From: Hygrophila difformis
Taxonomy: Eukaryota; Streptophyta; Magnoliopsida; Lamiales; Acanthaceae
Direction of reading: 5' to 3'
Assembly (NCBI GenBank): GCA_030278955.1
Contig: JAOANR010000001.1
Span: forward strand, 26,479,120-26,543,119
DNA: 64,000 nt
The position numbers and the translations under genes were made by a program. The notes under the pieces are model-generated. The model was not told where the DNA came from. It did not search any database and worked only from the letters and a program-made list of their open reading frames with translations. Of the stretch, positions 44,518 to 54,102 are shown piece by piece (position 1 is the first letter of the stretch; each line of letters begins with the position of its first letter).

Positions 44518-45087
44518 ACCCCACAGACACATTATATACTATTATTCCATACGGTGGTCTTTAGTTCTACATTTCTTTTAATTCATGCATGTGCCACTTC
44601 TGCTATGGTTGGCGTTCGATTTGGATGTCATTGTATGTTAATTATTATTTGCAAAGACCAAATAAATTACATTTAGTCAACAGCATCTACATATCTAAAT
44701 CCAGTAAATTAACAATCTGCGCATATCCATGAACAATTTAGTGACTAATATAGTACTAATTTGGAAATTTATATGGTTTAAGGCTTATGGAAATAGCAGG
44801 CGAGACGTTTCCGTCCTAAATTATGACAGAAAATTATTTTGTCACAATTTTTTTTATGGAGTAGCCATAATAAAACAAAATTTTGTCACAAATTCCGTAA
44901 TTAGGACAAATTTCTCATTTAAGATTTTTCTTTTCGCTGATGGTTTTTATATATTTAAGATTTTGGGATGAGAACTTAGCCCAAGTGGTTAATTTACTTA
45001 TATTCCAACTTGAAGACTATTGTACCTCTATATTTTTCAATTACCTGAAGAAAAGTGACGATATTATTTGTAGCATAATTTTATGAT
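44518..45087. other. Non-coding spacer
   Basis: No gene, repeat end or RNA signature that I can support. Confidence 0.4.
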
Positions 45088-45092
45088 TCTGA

Positions 45093-46581
45093 TGTTGGGT
45101 CCCCGGAGTAAGCAAGTGATTAAACTTTATGTGGTTCACTGTAGGTGTTTGAACACAAACAATCAACAGACAGATTAAGGTACCAAGTGTAACTTAAGCA
45201 CATTAGAATAAATAAGTGTATAAAGTAAATAAACAACACAAAGAGTTGTTGACCCAGTTCGACCTTCGGCCTACGTCTGGAGGATATCAATTCAGGAGGT
45301 TATTTCACTATGTGTATCAACAATGGTTTACAACCACACACAGTAGTAAAATTTAGAGCTGTAAACGAGCCGAACCGAGCCGAGCTTCAAGTGTTTGAGC
45401 TCTGTTCGTTAAACTTAACAAACGAACACGAACCGAGCCAAAAATCTTAACGAGCCAATTTTCATGTTTGAGCTCTGTTCGTTTAACCTTACGAACGAGC
45501 TATTAACGAACGAACACGAGCTTAGTCGAGCTCAGTTAACGAACTATTTATTTTATTAATAAATTTGTTTGTTTTAGAATTAAATTAGGTGTGAAACGTA
45601 ATGTATATTGTAATATAATTTATGAGAGAACTGTAAAATTAATAAAAATGAAAAATGAAAAGAAAAACTAGATAAAATTTTTATTTTTTATAATATATAT
45701 TCCATTAAAAAAGAATTCGAAAATGTTCGCGAACTTAACGAACGAACACACAAACCAAATTATGTGTTTGAGCTCGGTTCGTTTAACTTACCGAACGAGC
45801 TGTTAACGAACGAACACAAATCGAAACGAGCTCAGTTCACGAACTGTTTGTTCTATTTACAGCTCTGAGTAAAATAAGTCAAATGCCTTCACTCCGAACT
45901 CCAGGCAGATAGTTGTAGTGACCAGATGCTATCTCCGGCTCTGGTATAGGCATCTCCACCTATAACAACTTCCCAAAGCTGACCCACTTTGAGTTTCCCC
46001 TGAAGAAGCCTGTGAAGCACTTCTCATGTCAAGATAATATAAATGATGAAGTCTTGTTTCTGGTTTTGGCTTGAGCACTCTCCTTAAATGTATTACAGAT
46101 TCACTTAAGGAGTCTAGAGCACAACCTAACACAGATGTGCCCGAGGCTTATCGATCTTGCAGCTACATATGGATTCTACGAACAGGAGGCTGCAAATTTA
46201 TATGGCTTCTCACTAAGTATTTTCCGAAAGTTTGAGAGTTTCAGAGTGTTTCATAGATGATGAATGTGAGAAATGTTTCTTCCTATCCTCAGAAACTCTC
46301 TTTAATCAAGAAGCCCTGCGCACTTGAACGGTCTTATTTCCAGATTGGGAAAGAGCCATTGGGTTGAAGAGAAAACTTGTTCAAATCTTCTTTCACTAAT
46401 TTGGGAAGGAGTCCTGCAAGGAAATATTAGTATATAACCTCTCAGATTAGGAAAGATCCGTTGGGGCTGAAGTCAGTCTTCCAGATAAACTTTGGTTCGC
46501 ACAAGTAGACTGTTGCCGCTGATGTTCATCCATTGTGTTCGATTATCGGTATTGAACTCCTATCAAAACCTAGACTCAATA
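45093..46581 (-). mobile_element. Solo LTR of the gag-only copia family, with nested MITE
   Basis: Read on the minus strand it starts TATTGAGTCTAGGTTTTG like the LTR at 61383 (TGTTGAGTCAAGGTTTTG) and ends GGGGACCCAACA. GTTGACCCAGTTCGACCTTC and GGCCTACGTCTGG are the reverse of the block in the other two LTRs. The flanks TCTGA (45088-45092) and TCCGA (46582-46586) are a near 5-bp duplication. No internal coding region remains, which is the product of LTR recombination. Confidence 0.75.
45356..45865. mobile_element. MITE with GAGCTGTAAACGAGC ends
   Basis: GAGCTGTAAACGAGCCGAAC begins it and GTTTGTTCTATTTACAGCTC ends it as inverted ends. GAACGAACACGAGC words are repeated inside in both orientations. 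AGTAAAAT flanks both sides (45345-45352 and 45868-45875) but not immediately, so the superfamily is open. It breaks the solo LTR. Confidence 0.65.
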
Positions 46582-46724
46582 TCCGAAACATGTTACCGTA
46601 TATAAACACATATAAATGAAATTGTATGTTGATTTGATTAAATCATCGGGTTTTAGTATTGGGCCTTAAAATTTGCGTTAGGCTTCCGCCAATCCTGGAG
46701 CATTAACCGGTTCCACAGCAGCAA

Positions 46725-47256
46725 AAGCGACAAATGAGAACAAACCGCACAACAGTGGCGGCAGCAGACTATTAAGCAGCAACAACATCGACAAAAACCA
46801 TAGCGACAAGCTAAATCGCTCTGTCGTCAAGCTGAGTTAGTGCACCATATTAAATAGAGTATGTTACGAAATCATATGTTCATTGTTTTTCTGTAAGAAG
46901 AAAACTACAAGTAATAGATCCTTTTGTGAAATTACAGTAAGTTTAAATTATATGAAATGAATGTTTTCTTGTTTGGTTCTTCCATCTAAAATGAAACGTT
47001 TATATGAAATAGAAAAAAAAATCAATAAATATTAAACTCACTAACATTAATAAATACAATCAACTACTAGCACATCGCATAAATAAATAAAATAATTTTA
47101 TTGTACCAAAAATTTTCACGCGACCACAAAATTCCGTTGCAAAAAGCAATATTATTATGAGGGCACAAACTCGAATTCCGTAAGAAAAATGTTGGTTGCA
47201 TAAATCAACTTTTTTTAAAATAGTGTTTGCAGACCTAGTTTGTCATAATTTATTGG
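46725..47256 (+). repeat. Duplicated block 2, upstream part
   Basis: It matches 39,530-40,070: CGACAAAAACCATAGCGACA, AACTACAAGTAATAGATCC, TGTGAAATTACAGTAAGTTT, GTTTGGTTCTT and TTCCGTTGCAAAA.GCAATATT. Block 1 continues straight to GGGAATCTCAT, whereas here a MULE interrupts at the same point. Confidence 0.65.
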
Positions 47257-47898
47257 GAAAAATATATGATATGATCTTTTTTTTTTCCCAAAAATACAAA
47301 ATAGTCCTTTATCTATTTTTCGCCATTAAATTTGACTCTTGAATTTAATATGTAAATAATTTATTTTTTAATTTAAATCATATTTAATTAATCCATTTTG
47401 ATGTTTATATAGTATTAATTTTCAATTTAAATATTTATTTTAATTAATTTATATTAAATGTTTTATTTTATTTAAATTTAATTATTGAATTCGATATTTT
47501 TTCAAACTAATTATTTCTTAATTAATTTTATTATTTCGATAATATTCCATGTTATATGTGTAGTCAAATTTTAAACATTTCACGTGAACATAATTAAGAA
47601 AATAATGAGCTAAATACAAGATTAGTGAGAAAAATGACCATTTCGGATTTAAATTTAATTATTGAATTCGATATTTTTTCAAACTAATTATTTCTTAATT
47701 AATTTTATTATTTCAATAATATTCCATGTTATATGTGTAGTCACGTGAACATAATTAAGAAAATAATGAGCTAAATACAAGATTAGTGAGAAAAATGACC
47801 ATTTTGGATATTATGTGCAAACGTAGAGGACCAAGAAATAGATAAAAGACTTTTTTGAATTTTTGGAAAAGAAAAAGGACCATCTAATATATTTTTCC
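47257..47898. mobile_element. MULE-like element with 11-bp target duplication
   Basis: The ends GAAAAATATATGATATGATC and, reversed, AGGAAAAATATATTAGATGG run inward through CTTTATCTATTT. The duplication TAATTTATTGG lies at 47246-47256 and 47899-47909. The paralogous block at about 40,070-40,090 has no insert there and serves as an empty site. Inside, a unit of about 170 bp (from GAATTCGATATTTTTTCAAA to AGAAAAATGACCATTT) is present twice in tandem (47,487-47,645 and 47,658-47,803). Confidence 0.75.
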
Positions 47899-48130
47899 TA
47901 ATTTATTGGAATCTCATAGCTGGGGACTTGTGTATGAAGACAAACAACCAGTAGTCTAGTGGCCTTTTTTGCTTTAACGTTTCAATCACACCAATTTGTA
48001 AATAGTCAGCTTTAAAACATATCTTAAAGGGAGAGGTATCCATGTTCTTTTATAAAGCATGCTTCATTCTCCTGTCATCTTATGCAATTTGAATGATTCT
48101 TGGAAATTCTTCAAATGCCTTTATATTTCT

Positions 48131-48140
48131 CTATAAATAG
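48131..48140 (+). promoter_or_regulatory. TATA box of the peptide gene at 48207
   Basis: CTATAAATAG lies 67 bp before the start codon. It is conserved as CTATAAATC in the broken paralog. The leader between them, with TGATTCAGTCATCATTCCAT, is the best conserved stretch of the duplicated block. Confidence 0.7.
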
Positions 48141-48206
48141 ACACCCAGTGCACTGATTCAGTCATCATTCCATAATAATTCAATACTTACTATATACAAG
48201 CGAGAA

Positions 48207-48550
48207 ATGGGTTCCAAAGTGTCTTTTTTCTTGGTCCTTTGCTTAACTATGAGTCTCCTTATTTGCATTCAAGTGTTGGCGGACACTTCCCATTCTGTTG
48301 AACCATCATGTAAGTAGTTTCTTAAATATTTCTGTAATTATCTTCTTATATATATTCCAACAATTAAGGCTACGCAATTTGATTATATTGACATATCTTT
48401 GTTATCTCTTGTTCAATTGTAGCTAAGAAAACAGATGCCAAAAAAATTAGGCCGATAAAACCAGTACTTCCCAAATGCCCCTTTAACAACTTTTGCTGCA
48501 AAAGCACTTGTAGGGGTGGCAATTGTTGTAAAGTTTGCAGGTGCAGCTGA
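48207..48550 (+). CDS. Small secreted cysteine-rich peptide gene (locus E), intact
   Basis: Exon 1 is 48207-48309 and exon 2 is 48423-48550, giving 76 residues. Exon 1 encodes MGSKVSFFLVLCLTMSLLIC and a likely cleavage after QVLA (residue 25), then an acidic short propiece. The GTAAGT donor and TTGTAG acceptor give a phase-1 intron of 113 bp. The mature part is basic (KKTDAKKIRPIKPVLP) and ends in CPFNNFCCKSTCRGGNCCKV plus CRCS, eight Cys in the order C-x5-CC-x3-C-x4-CC-x2-C-x-C. That spacing does not fit plant defensins, LTPs, hevein or GASA as I know them. A promoter with TATA box, conserved leader, clean splice sites and an open frame suggest a working gene for a cationic secreted peptide. 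Antimicrobial or signalling roles are possible but not shown. Confidence 0.75.
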
Positions 48551-48573
48551 TCTTATCTGGCAGTGAGAAGTAT

Positions 48574-48750
48574 TTTTTCTTTTTTTCTTTGAGGAGCCAT
48601 TGAAGGCCTGGGAAATGGATGGTGGGAGTCCATGCCACATAAATTACAAAGGGGAATAAAATGGAGGGATAGGGGGACAGTGGGGATGGAACCTCCAACC
48701 TTCCATTGGAAGCTTAGGGACTTAACCGCTTGAGCTAAATTCTTATCCCC
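48574..48750 (-). mobile_element. SINE inserted just after the peptide gene stop codon
   Basis: GGCAGTGAGAAGTAT flanks it exactly (48559-48573 and 48751-48765). On the minus strand it has a TAGCTCAAGCGGTTAAGTCC A-box region, GGTTCCATCCCC as a B-box relic, and a T-rich low side that is the A tail. It starts 23 bp after the stop at 48550, so it must lie in the 3' untranslated region or replace the polyadenylation site. Confidence 0.9.
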
Positions 48751-48849
48751 GGCAGTGAGAAGTATGTGATTCCAAAGCAAGAAACCAGAGTTACCTTTTT
48801 AAACCTTTTTCATATGTCTGTGTGACTGTATTTGTGGTAATAATAATAA

Positions 48850-50682
48850 GAGTTAAATTTTTTTTTTGGACCATAACAAGGTACTATTTCCGTTTTTAGG
48901 CCATTATTAATCCCTATTATTGTTTTAGGCCATGACAAAGTATTTGGGCTCATTTTAAGGCCAATTTGACCAATCAAACACTTAGCCGGGCCGCGTGAGA
49001 TATACTATTTTTAGCGGATTTTAAAAGCATTCACGTTTCTACATTCTGGATACAACTTCAACTTATATTCAACTTTGTGGGTCCCGCTCTGGACGTAATA
49101 ATGCAAATTCAATTTTTAAAAAAACAAAAAACTCCCTTGCTGACCGAGCTTGCCGCAAACAAAATTTGGAACATACTTCATCATTCTAAGACTATTTAAG
49201 CAAGGACCCTCAAAACCTCTCGCGATTCTCCATCCCTATAGCTCCTCCCTACACAATTCTAAAACTATCCCAGAAAACCCTAATGTTATTGAACGAAATG
49301 TTCAAACTGCAACTCATTCGAACTAGGGGAAGATACGATCCAATCAATAAAATTGATGTAGAAGATGAATCTACAACTCGTAAAGATCTCGTTTATGCTT
49401 TCGGAACACAAAAAAGTCACCGGAGAAGAATCGCTCGCCGGAGAAGAAAGTGAATAGTAACTCAGGTGAACGTCCAAATTCTTATGAAAATGATGAAACT
49501 TATATGCATTCAACTCTCCTCATCATAAGGATCACAGATATGCGTTTGGATTTCAGAAATTCTCACATTAGTGCGTTGTACCGTTTCTTGGTCGGATTCC
49601 TTCCATTTTTGGTCGGAAATGTGTCACACTTCGTCGGAGGTTGTATCTTCACCGATTACAGCAAACGTAATATCGATTTCAATTAAAATCGCCTGTCAAT
49701 TCCAACCGCAAGCTCAAAAAACACTTACGATCAACATACAACAAATCGACAAAAATTTTGGAATCCACAATGAAGAAGATGAAGATGGCTGGAGCGACGA
49801 CGAAGGTGATGGAACATTGGTTGTTGCACGAAGAGGACAATGAGAAAGATGAGAGGCTGTTGTTGGTGACTTACAGGGTAATGGGCAGCTGCTTGGAGAG
49901 GAAGACGGATGACACTGCCAGAGTCATGGATGAAAGAGAGACGACGAGAGCTGCACCTTGGCGCCAGAGGTGATGACGCCAAGTGAGGGAAAGTTGGTTG
50001 GAAGCAAGGTCAACGGCGACGATGATGCGAGCTCTGTTGAGCAAAACAACCAGCACGGCCAACGGCCGACTGTGGAGTGGATGAAGGCGATGGTGATGAC
50101 GCGAAGTTGAGGATGAGGCCGGCGATGATGACAATGGAGGGCCTTCTGGAATAAGGAGGTGACTGGAGCGGCGTCGGTGCTGTGGTCGACGGAAGGCGGC
50201 GGCATGTTGGAGATGATGTTATCGTGAAGCAACAACCTGCAACAACCAGAGATGGGAAAGAGTTGGGGTTTTCATATCTCATGCCGGAGGATTAAAATTG
50301 GAGGAACCTTGGAGACGGCGTCGGCTGTCCATTGAGGTGATGACGGCAGCTCGGGGAGGAGAGACGATGAGCTGCCAGAGTTGATGATAGAAGTGGATGC
50401 ATGCAGCATGCCCGATGGCGTTGAACAAAATGGAGGCCCATGTGTGCTGCTTAACATGTATGGGTTTGTTGCGCATGTGAGTAAATGCAATTAGAAGAAA
50501 ATGCCCGCGCGCGTGAACTTTTTGGCACGTTCGGCACGCGCGGCCCATTCTCCAAATCACGTTATCAAATTGGCTATTAATTAAGCCCATATGCCTTGTT
50601 ATGGCTTAAAACAATAATAGGAATTATTTGTGGCTTAAAAACGGAAATCACACCTTGTTATGGTCTAAAAAAAATTTAACTC
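48850..50682. mobile_element. MULE with exact 9-bp duplication
   Basis: The inverted ends of about 110 bp begin GAGTTAAATTTTTTTT and continue with GACCATAACAAGGT, ATTTCCGTTTTTAGGCCA and CCTATTATTGTTTTAGGCCA in the left arm, repeated in reverse on the right. TAATAATAA flanks both sides (48841-48849 and 50683-50691). The interior holds the region shared with 41.1-41.7 kb (49,330-49,760) and a GC-richer part (49,770-50,480) with GATGATG and GGCGGC runs but no domain I recognise. No MURA transposase was found, so it is non-autonomous. Confidence 0.85.
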
Positions 50683-50844
50683 TAATAATAATGTGCCAGA
50701 GGCAATATGACTAAACTCATAGCTAGAAAGATTGTCCCATTGTCTTTGAATAAATTTAATAAAGTTTTGTGCGTGGTTCTTTGATTACATTTTAAATAAA
50801 AACGTAAATGCGTCAACCATAACTTACATAATATAAATAGAGAT

Positions 50845-51822
50845 AATAACTAAAATAAGCCACCACAATTAGTCATTTTCACTTTCGGGCTACCATATTT
50901 TGATTTAAGGAAATAAGCCATTAGAAGGATTTGGGCCTGAATTTAGGCCATTGGGCTGGAATTCGGGCAGCGATGGCCTCAAAGTGAAATGACTCCTTCT
51001 GGTGCCTTATTTTATTTCTTTTCAATTATTTTTTATTTTATGTAATTAAAATAAATAATACTCATTCCGTGCCATTATTTATGTCCTACTTTTTTTCCCA
51101 ACATTTTCATTTTAAAATATAATTAAATATTAATCGTCAAACTTACCCATCATATCACATAAATAAATAAATATGTTGAACTTTCAAACCCACTACCATT
51201 AATAATTGCATCAATCCTACAACCACATATCAGTAAATCACATATAAATAAATAAATTAAAATTTTAAACTCATTACAATCACATTATATAAATTCTTAA
51301 GTTACATTTTATTACAATCACATTATATAAAAGATAACTTAAGAATTTATATAATGTGATTGTAATGAATTTATAATTTAAATTTATTTATTTATGTGTG
51401 ATTTACTGATATATGGTTATAGGTTGAATTGGAATATTAACGGTAATGAGTTTGACAGTTTAATATATTTATTTACTAATGCTATATGATGGGTAGGTTT
51501 GGCAATTAATATTTAATTATTTTTAAAATAAAAATAAAATAAAAATATTTGAACAAGAAAAAAAAGTAGGAGATAAATAATGGCACATAATGAATATTAT
51601 TTATTTTGATTATATGAAATAAAAAAATAATTAAAAAAAAAAACTAAAATAGGCCACTAGAAGGAGTTATTTCCACTTTTAAGCCATCGCGGCCCGAATT
51701 CCAGCCCAATGGCCTAAATTCAGGCCCGAAATCCATCTAATGGCCTATTTCCCTAAATTAAAATATCGTGGCCCAAAAGTGGAAATGACTCCTTCTGGTG
51801 GCCTATTTTATTTATTACCTCA
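50845..51822. mobile_element. Foldback element, sister of the one at 19242
   Basis: The left arm runs from AATAACTAAAATAAGCCACC through GGCCTCAAAGTGAAATGACTC and TAATTAAAATAAATAATACT. The right arm reverses it, through GAATATTATTTATTTTGATT, AGGCCACTAGAAGGAGTTAT and GGCCCAAAAGTGGAAATGAC to TGGTGGCCTATTTTATTTATT. The arms exceed 400 bp and almost meet near 51,320-51,340, where GAATTTATATAATGTGATTG palindromes lie. No coding region is present. Confidence 0.75.
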
Positions 51823-51839
51823 TATTAATATAACACACA

Positions 51840-52492
51840 TGATGCGAGGATGTTAAGCATTGCACACGTTCCATACAGAACGTTCCGTTAACATCCAAAA
51901 ATGTAATGCGAGTGATGCATGGACCTAAGCATACATATGTTCTGTCTTATATCCAATGTAGCATGCGCTTAATGTTTAGCCGACAACCTAAGATCGCAGG
52001 TGATATATCATATATATGAACTTAACCTTTTGGGATAATAAGAAAGGTTTGACCAGATGTTGGGGAGCATATAGCATATCACATGTTTGACCGGCCTATA
52101 TGTTTGTTTGGTAAGTATTAATATGCTATTTTTCAATATACTAGTTCTTGAAGCATATTGGAGAGCAGATAGTAGATTGCACAATTTTATATACTCCATT
52201 GAATATACTATCTACCAAATACTATCTTTTATTAAATATGCTATTAAATATGTTGGTCAAATATACTATTAATATCTGCTACTCAATTCTGCTAGTCAAA
52301 ATCTGCTTTTTGCTATATTAACATCAAAGTGTTTGTATGAACAGTGCTATATTTGCAAAATGTAGCATCTTTTAGAAAGAGAGGAAGTATATGCTTAAGT
52401 GCGGCTACGATACAAATATAGAAGTATGCTAACACTTCATTCTAAGGAGGCCCAATACATTAGGCTAAACATTAAATAAAGTGGCCCAAAAC

Positions 52493-52495
<3 letters not shown>
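51840..52495. other. Non-coding spacer
   Basis: No gene is visible. CATATTGGAGAGCAGATAG and GTTGGGGAGCATATAGCATA are loosely repeated in the 52,050-52,280 part, which has inverted copies of TATTTGACCAACATATTT-like words and could be a decayed MITE. Confidence 0.35.

Positions 52496-52524
<29 letters not shown>
52496..52524. repeat. A run
   Basis: About 29 consecutive A, followed by CAGGCTC. It could be the tail of a retroposon whose body is not recognised. Confidence 0.8.
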
Positions 52525-52525
<1 letters not shown>

Positions 52526-52578
52526 AGGCTCAAACTAAGTCTAGCCAATGCTGCAGAATGCAGTCTAGGCAATTGCAG

Positions 52579-52688
52579 CCAAGGAAATTGAACAGTATGT
52601 GAAACCACGACTGCCCGAGTGTACTGATCGTGAAAAGTGCTGCAATAAAGTCTGTTGTTTTTTGGCTAGTTGTTGTCAGTTGTCCTAA
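52579..52688 (+). pseudogene. Orphan exon 2 of a cysteine-rich peptide gene (locus F)
   Basis: After an acceptor, AGGCAATTGCAG, the frame reads KEIEQYVKPRLPECTDREKC then CNKVCCFLASCCQLS and TAA. The opening CCAAGGAAATTGA is the same as at locus D, and the spacing C-x5-CC-x3-C is the same as in the intact gene at 48207. Seven Cys are present. No MGSK exon is found within the preceding kilobase, where an A run (52,496-52,524) and foldback DNA lie. It is called a pseudogene for lack of exon 1, although a distant first exon cannot be excluded. Confidence 0.65.
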
Positions 52689-52975
52689 CTGTGAATGCTG
52701 AAGGCAAGCCTGATTTGTAATGGTACCTGACCAAGAAAATCTAAGTTATCTTCAAAGCTTTGTATGTGAGTTTGACAATTAATAATGCGCACCAGGCATC
52801 ATTCTTACTAGCTAGAGTGCTCTTAATTAGTCTTGTGCCTTGTTGTTGTGCATTACAAAACCTCGTAGTCAAAAAGAAATATATATAATATACAAAAATG
52901 TGGAGTTGTGGCATGGAGTACCAAAGATGCTCTTAGACCCGTTTTCTAAGAATTATTTTCAAGACTTATTATTTA

Positions 52976-53005
52976 CTAGTTTTTTTTTCCGCGCTCCGCG
53001 CACGA
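52976..53005 (-). other. Possible Helitron 3' end
   Basis: CTAG (52976-52979) followed by T and, ten bases on, CCGCGCTCCGCGCACG. Read on the minus strand this gives a GC-rich hairpin, a short spacer, CTAG and A. It resembles other plant Helitron ends, but the stem is short and no helicase is attached. Confidence 0.4.
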
Positions 53006-53111
53006 GTGTTAGGTTTTTTTTTTTTTTAATACAAACTACTAGTAACTCAATTAATTTAAAATGATAAATGATATATAATTTTTATAAAGAGATTAATTAT
53101 AACTTAAAAGA

Positions 53112-53287
53112 GCAATATGAGAATGGGATTTGACTCCAGTGGTCATCTCCCCTACCTTCCAACCATAGGTTGGGGGTTCGATTCCCACCCGGCCCCATAT
53201 CCCTCCTCTTTATCCCCTTTATAATTTGTGTGACTTGGGCTCCCACACACCTTTGCCGATACATACATGTCAATGTTTATCAAAAAA
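53112..53287 (+). mobile_element. Full tRNA-derived SINE
   Basis: AACTTAAAAGA flanks it (53101-53111 and 53288-53298). It has TTTGACTCCAGTGGTCATC as an A-box region and GGGGGTTCGATTCCCACCC as a clear B box. The body word TTATAATTTGTGTGACTTGGGCTC is shared with five other copies in this window, and it ends in an A run. Confidence 0.85.
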
Positions 53288-53298
53288 AACTTAAAAGA

Positions 53299-54093
53299 AT
53301 CAGCACAATAAAAATATGGTTTCAAAATTAATTATTATATAGTATGAATAGGTAAATATTCTAATATTTGGAATAAATGATGGAGATGAATATATTTTCA
53401 ATCCTAAAGAGATTAATTATAAAGGTTGATATAGGAAACAAAATAAAAATATGCTTTCATGAGTTATTATAATATATAGATATAGATATAGATATATAGA
53501 TATACATTAGGAATAAATGGTGGAGATGAATATATTGCAATCCTATGGTCATTAAATTTTAGAATGAATTGATTTTACTTTCTAGACCTTTGATATGTAT
53601 CTATATGCTAGATATGCATATCTTTGCGGTAAAATTACTGTTTTGACTCACAATAAATATTTTCTAAAGAGATTATTTATAACCTAAAAGGACAATATAG
53701 TCCGCACAATAAAAATATGGTTTCAGAATTTATTATTATGGTTTCAAAATTAATTATTATATAGTATGAATAGGTAAATATTCTAATATTTGGAATAAAT
53801 GATGAGATGAATATATTTTCAATCCTAAAGAGATTAATTATAAAGGTTGATATAGGAAACAAAATAAAAATATGCTTTCATGAGTTATTATAATATATAG
53901 ATATAGATATAGATATATAGATATACATTAGGAATAAATGGTGGAGATGAATATATTGCAATCCTACGGTCATTAAATTTTAGAATGAAGTGATTTTACT
54001 TTCTAGACCTTTGATATGTATCTATATGCTAGATATGCATATCTTTGAGGTAAAATTATTGTTTTGACTCACAATAAATATTTTCTAAAGAGA
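53299..54093. repeat. Tandem duplication with period of about 422 bp
   Basis: AGTATGAATAGGTAAATATT occurs at 53341 and 53763, and all following landmarks keep this offset: the ATATAGATATAGATATAG run, CCTTTGATATGTATC and GCATATCTTTG.GGTAAAATTA. A third start of the unit follows the MULE at 55,523. It is non-coding and AT-rich. Confidence 0.8.
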
Positions 54094-54102
54094 TTATTTA
54101 TA

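Noticed and set aside
48413..48780. Minus-strand frames across the peptide gene and SINE
   Set aside because: They overlap the spliced plus-strand gene and the SINE and have no domain.
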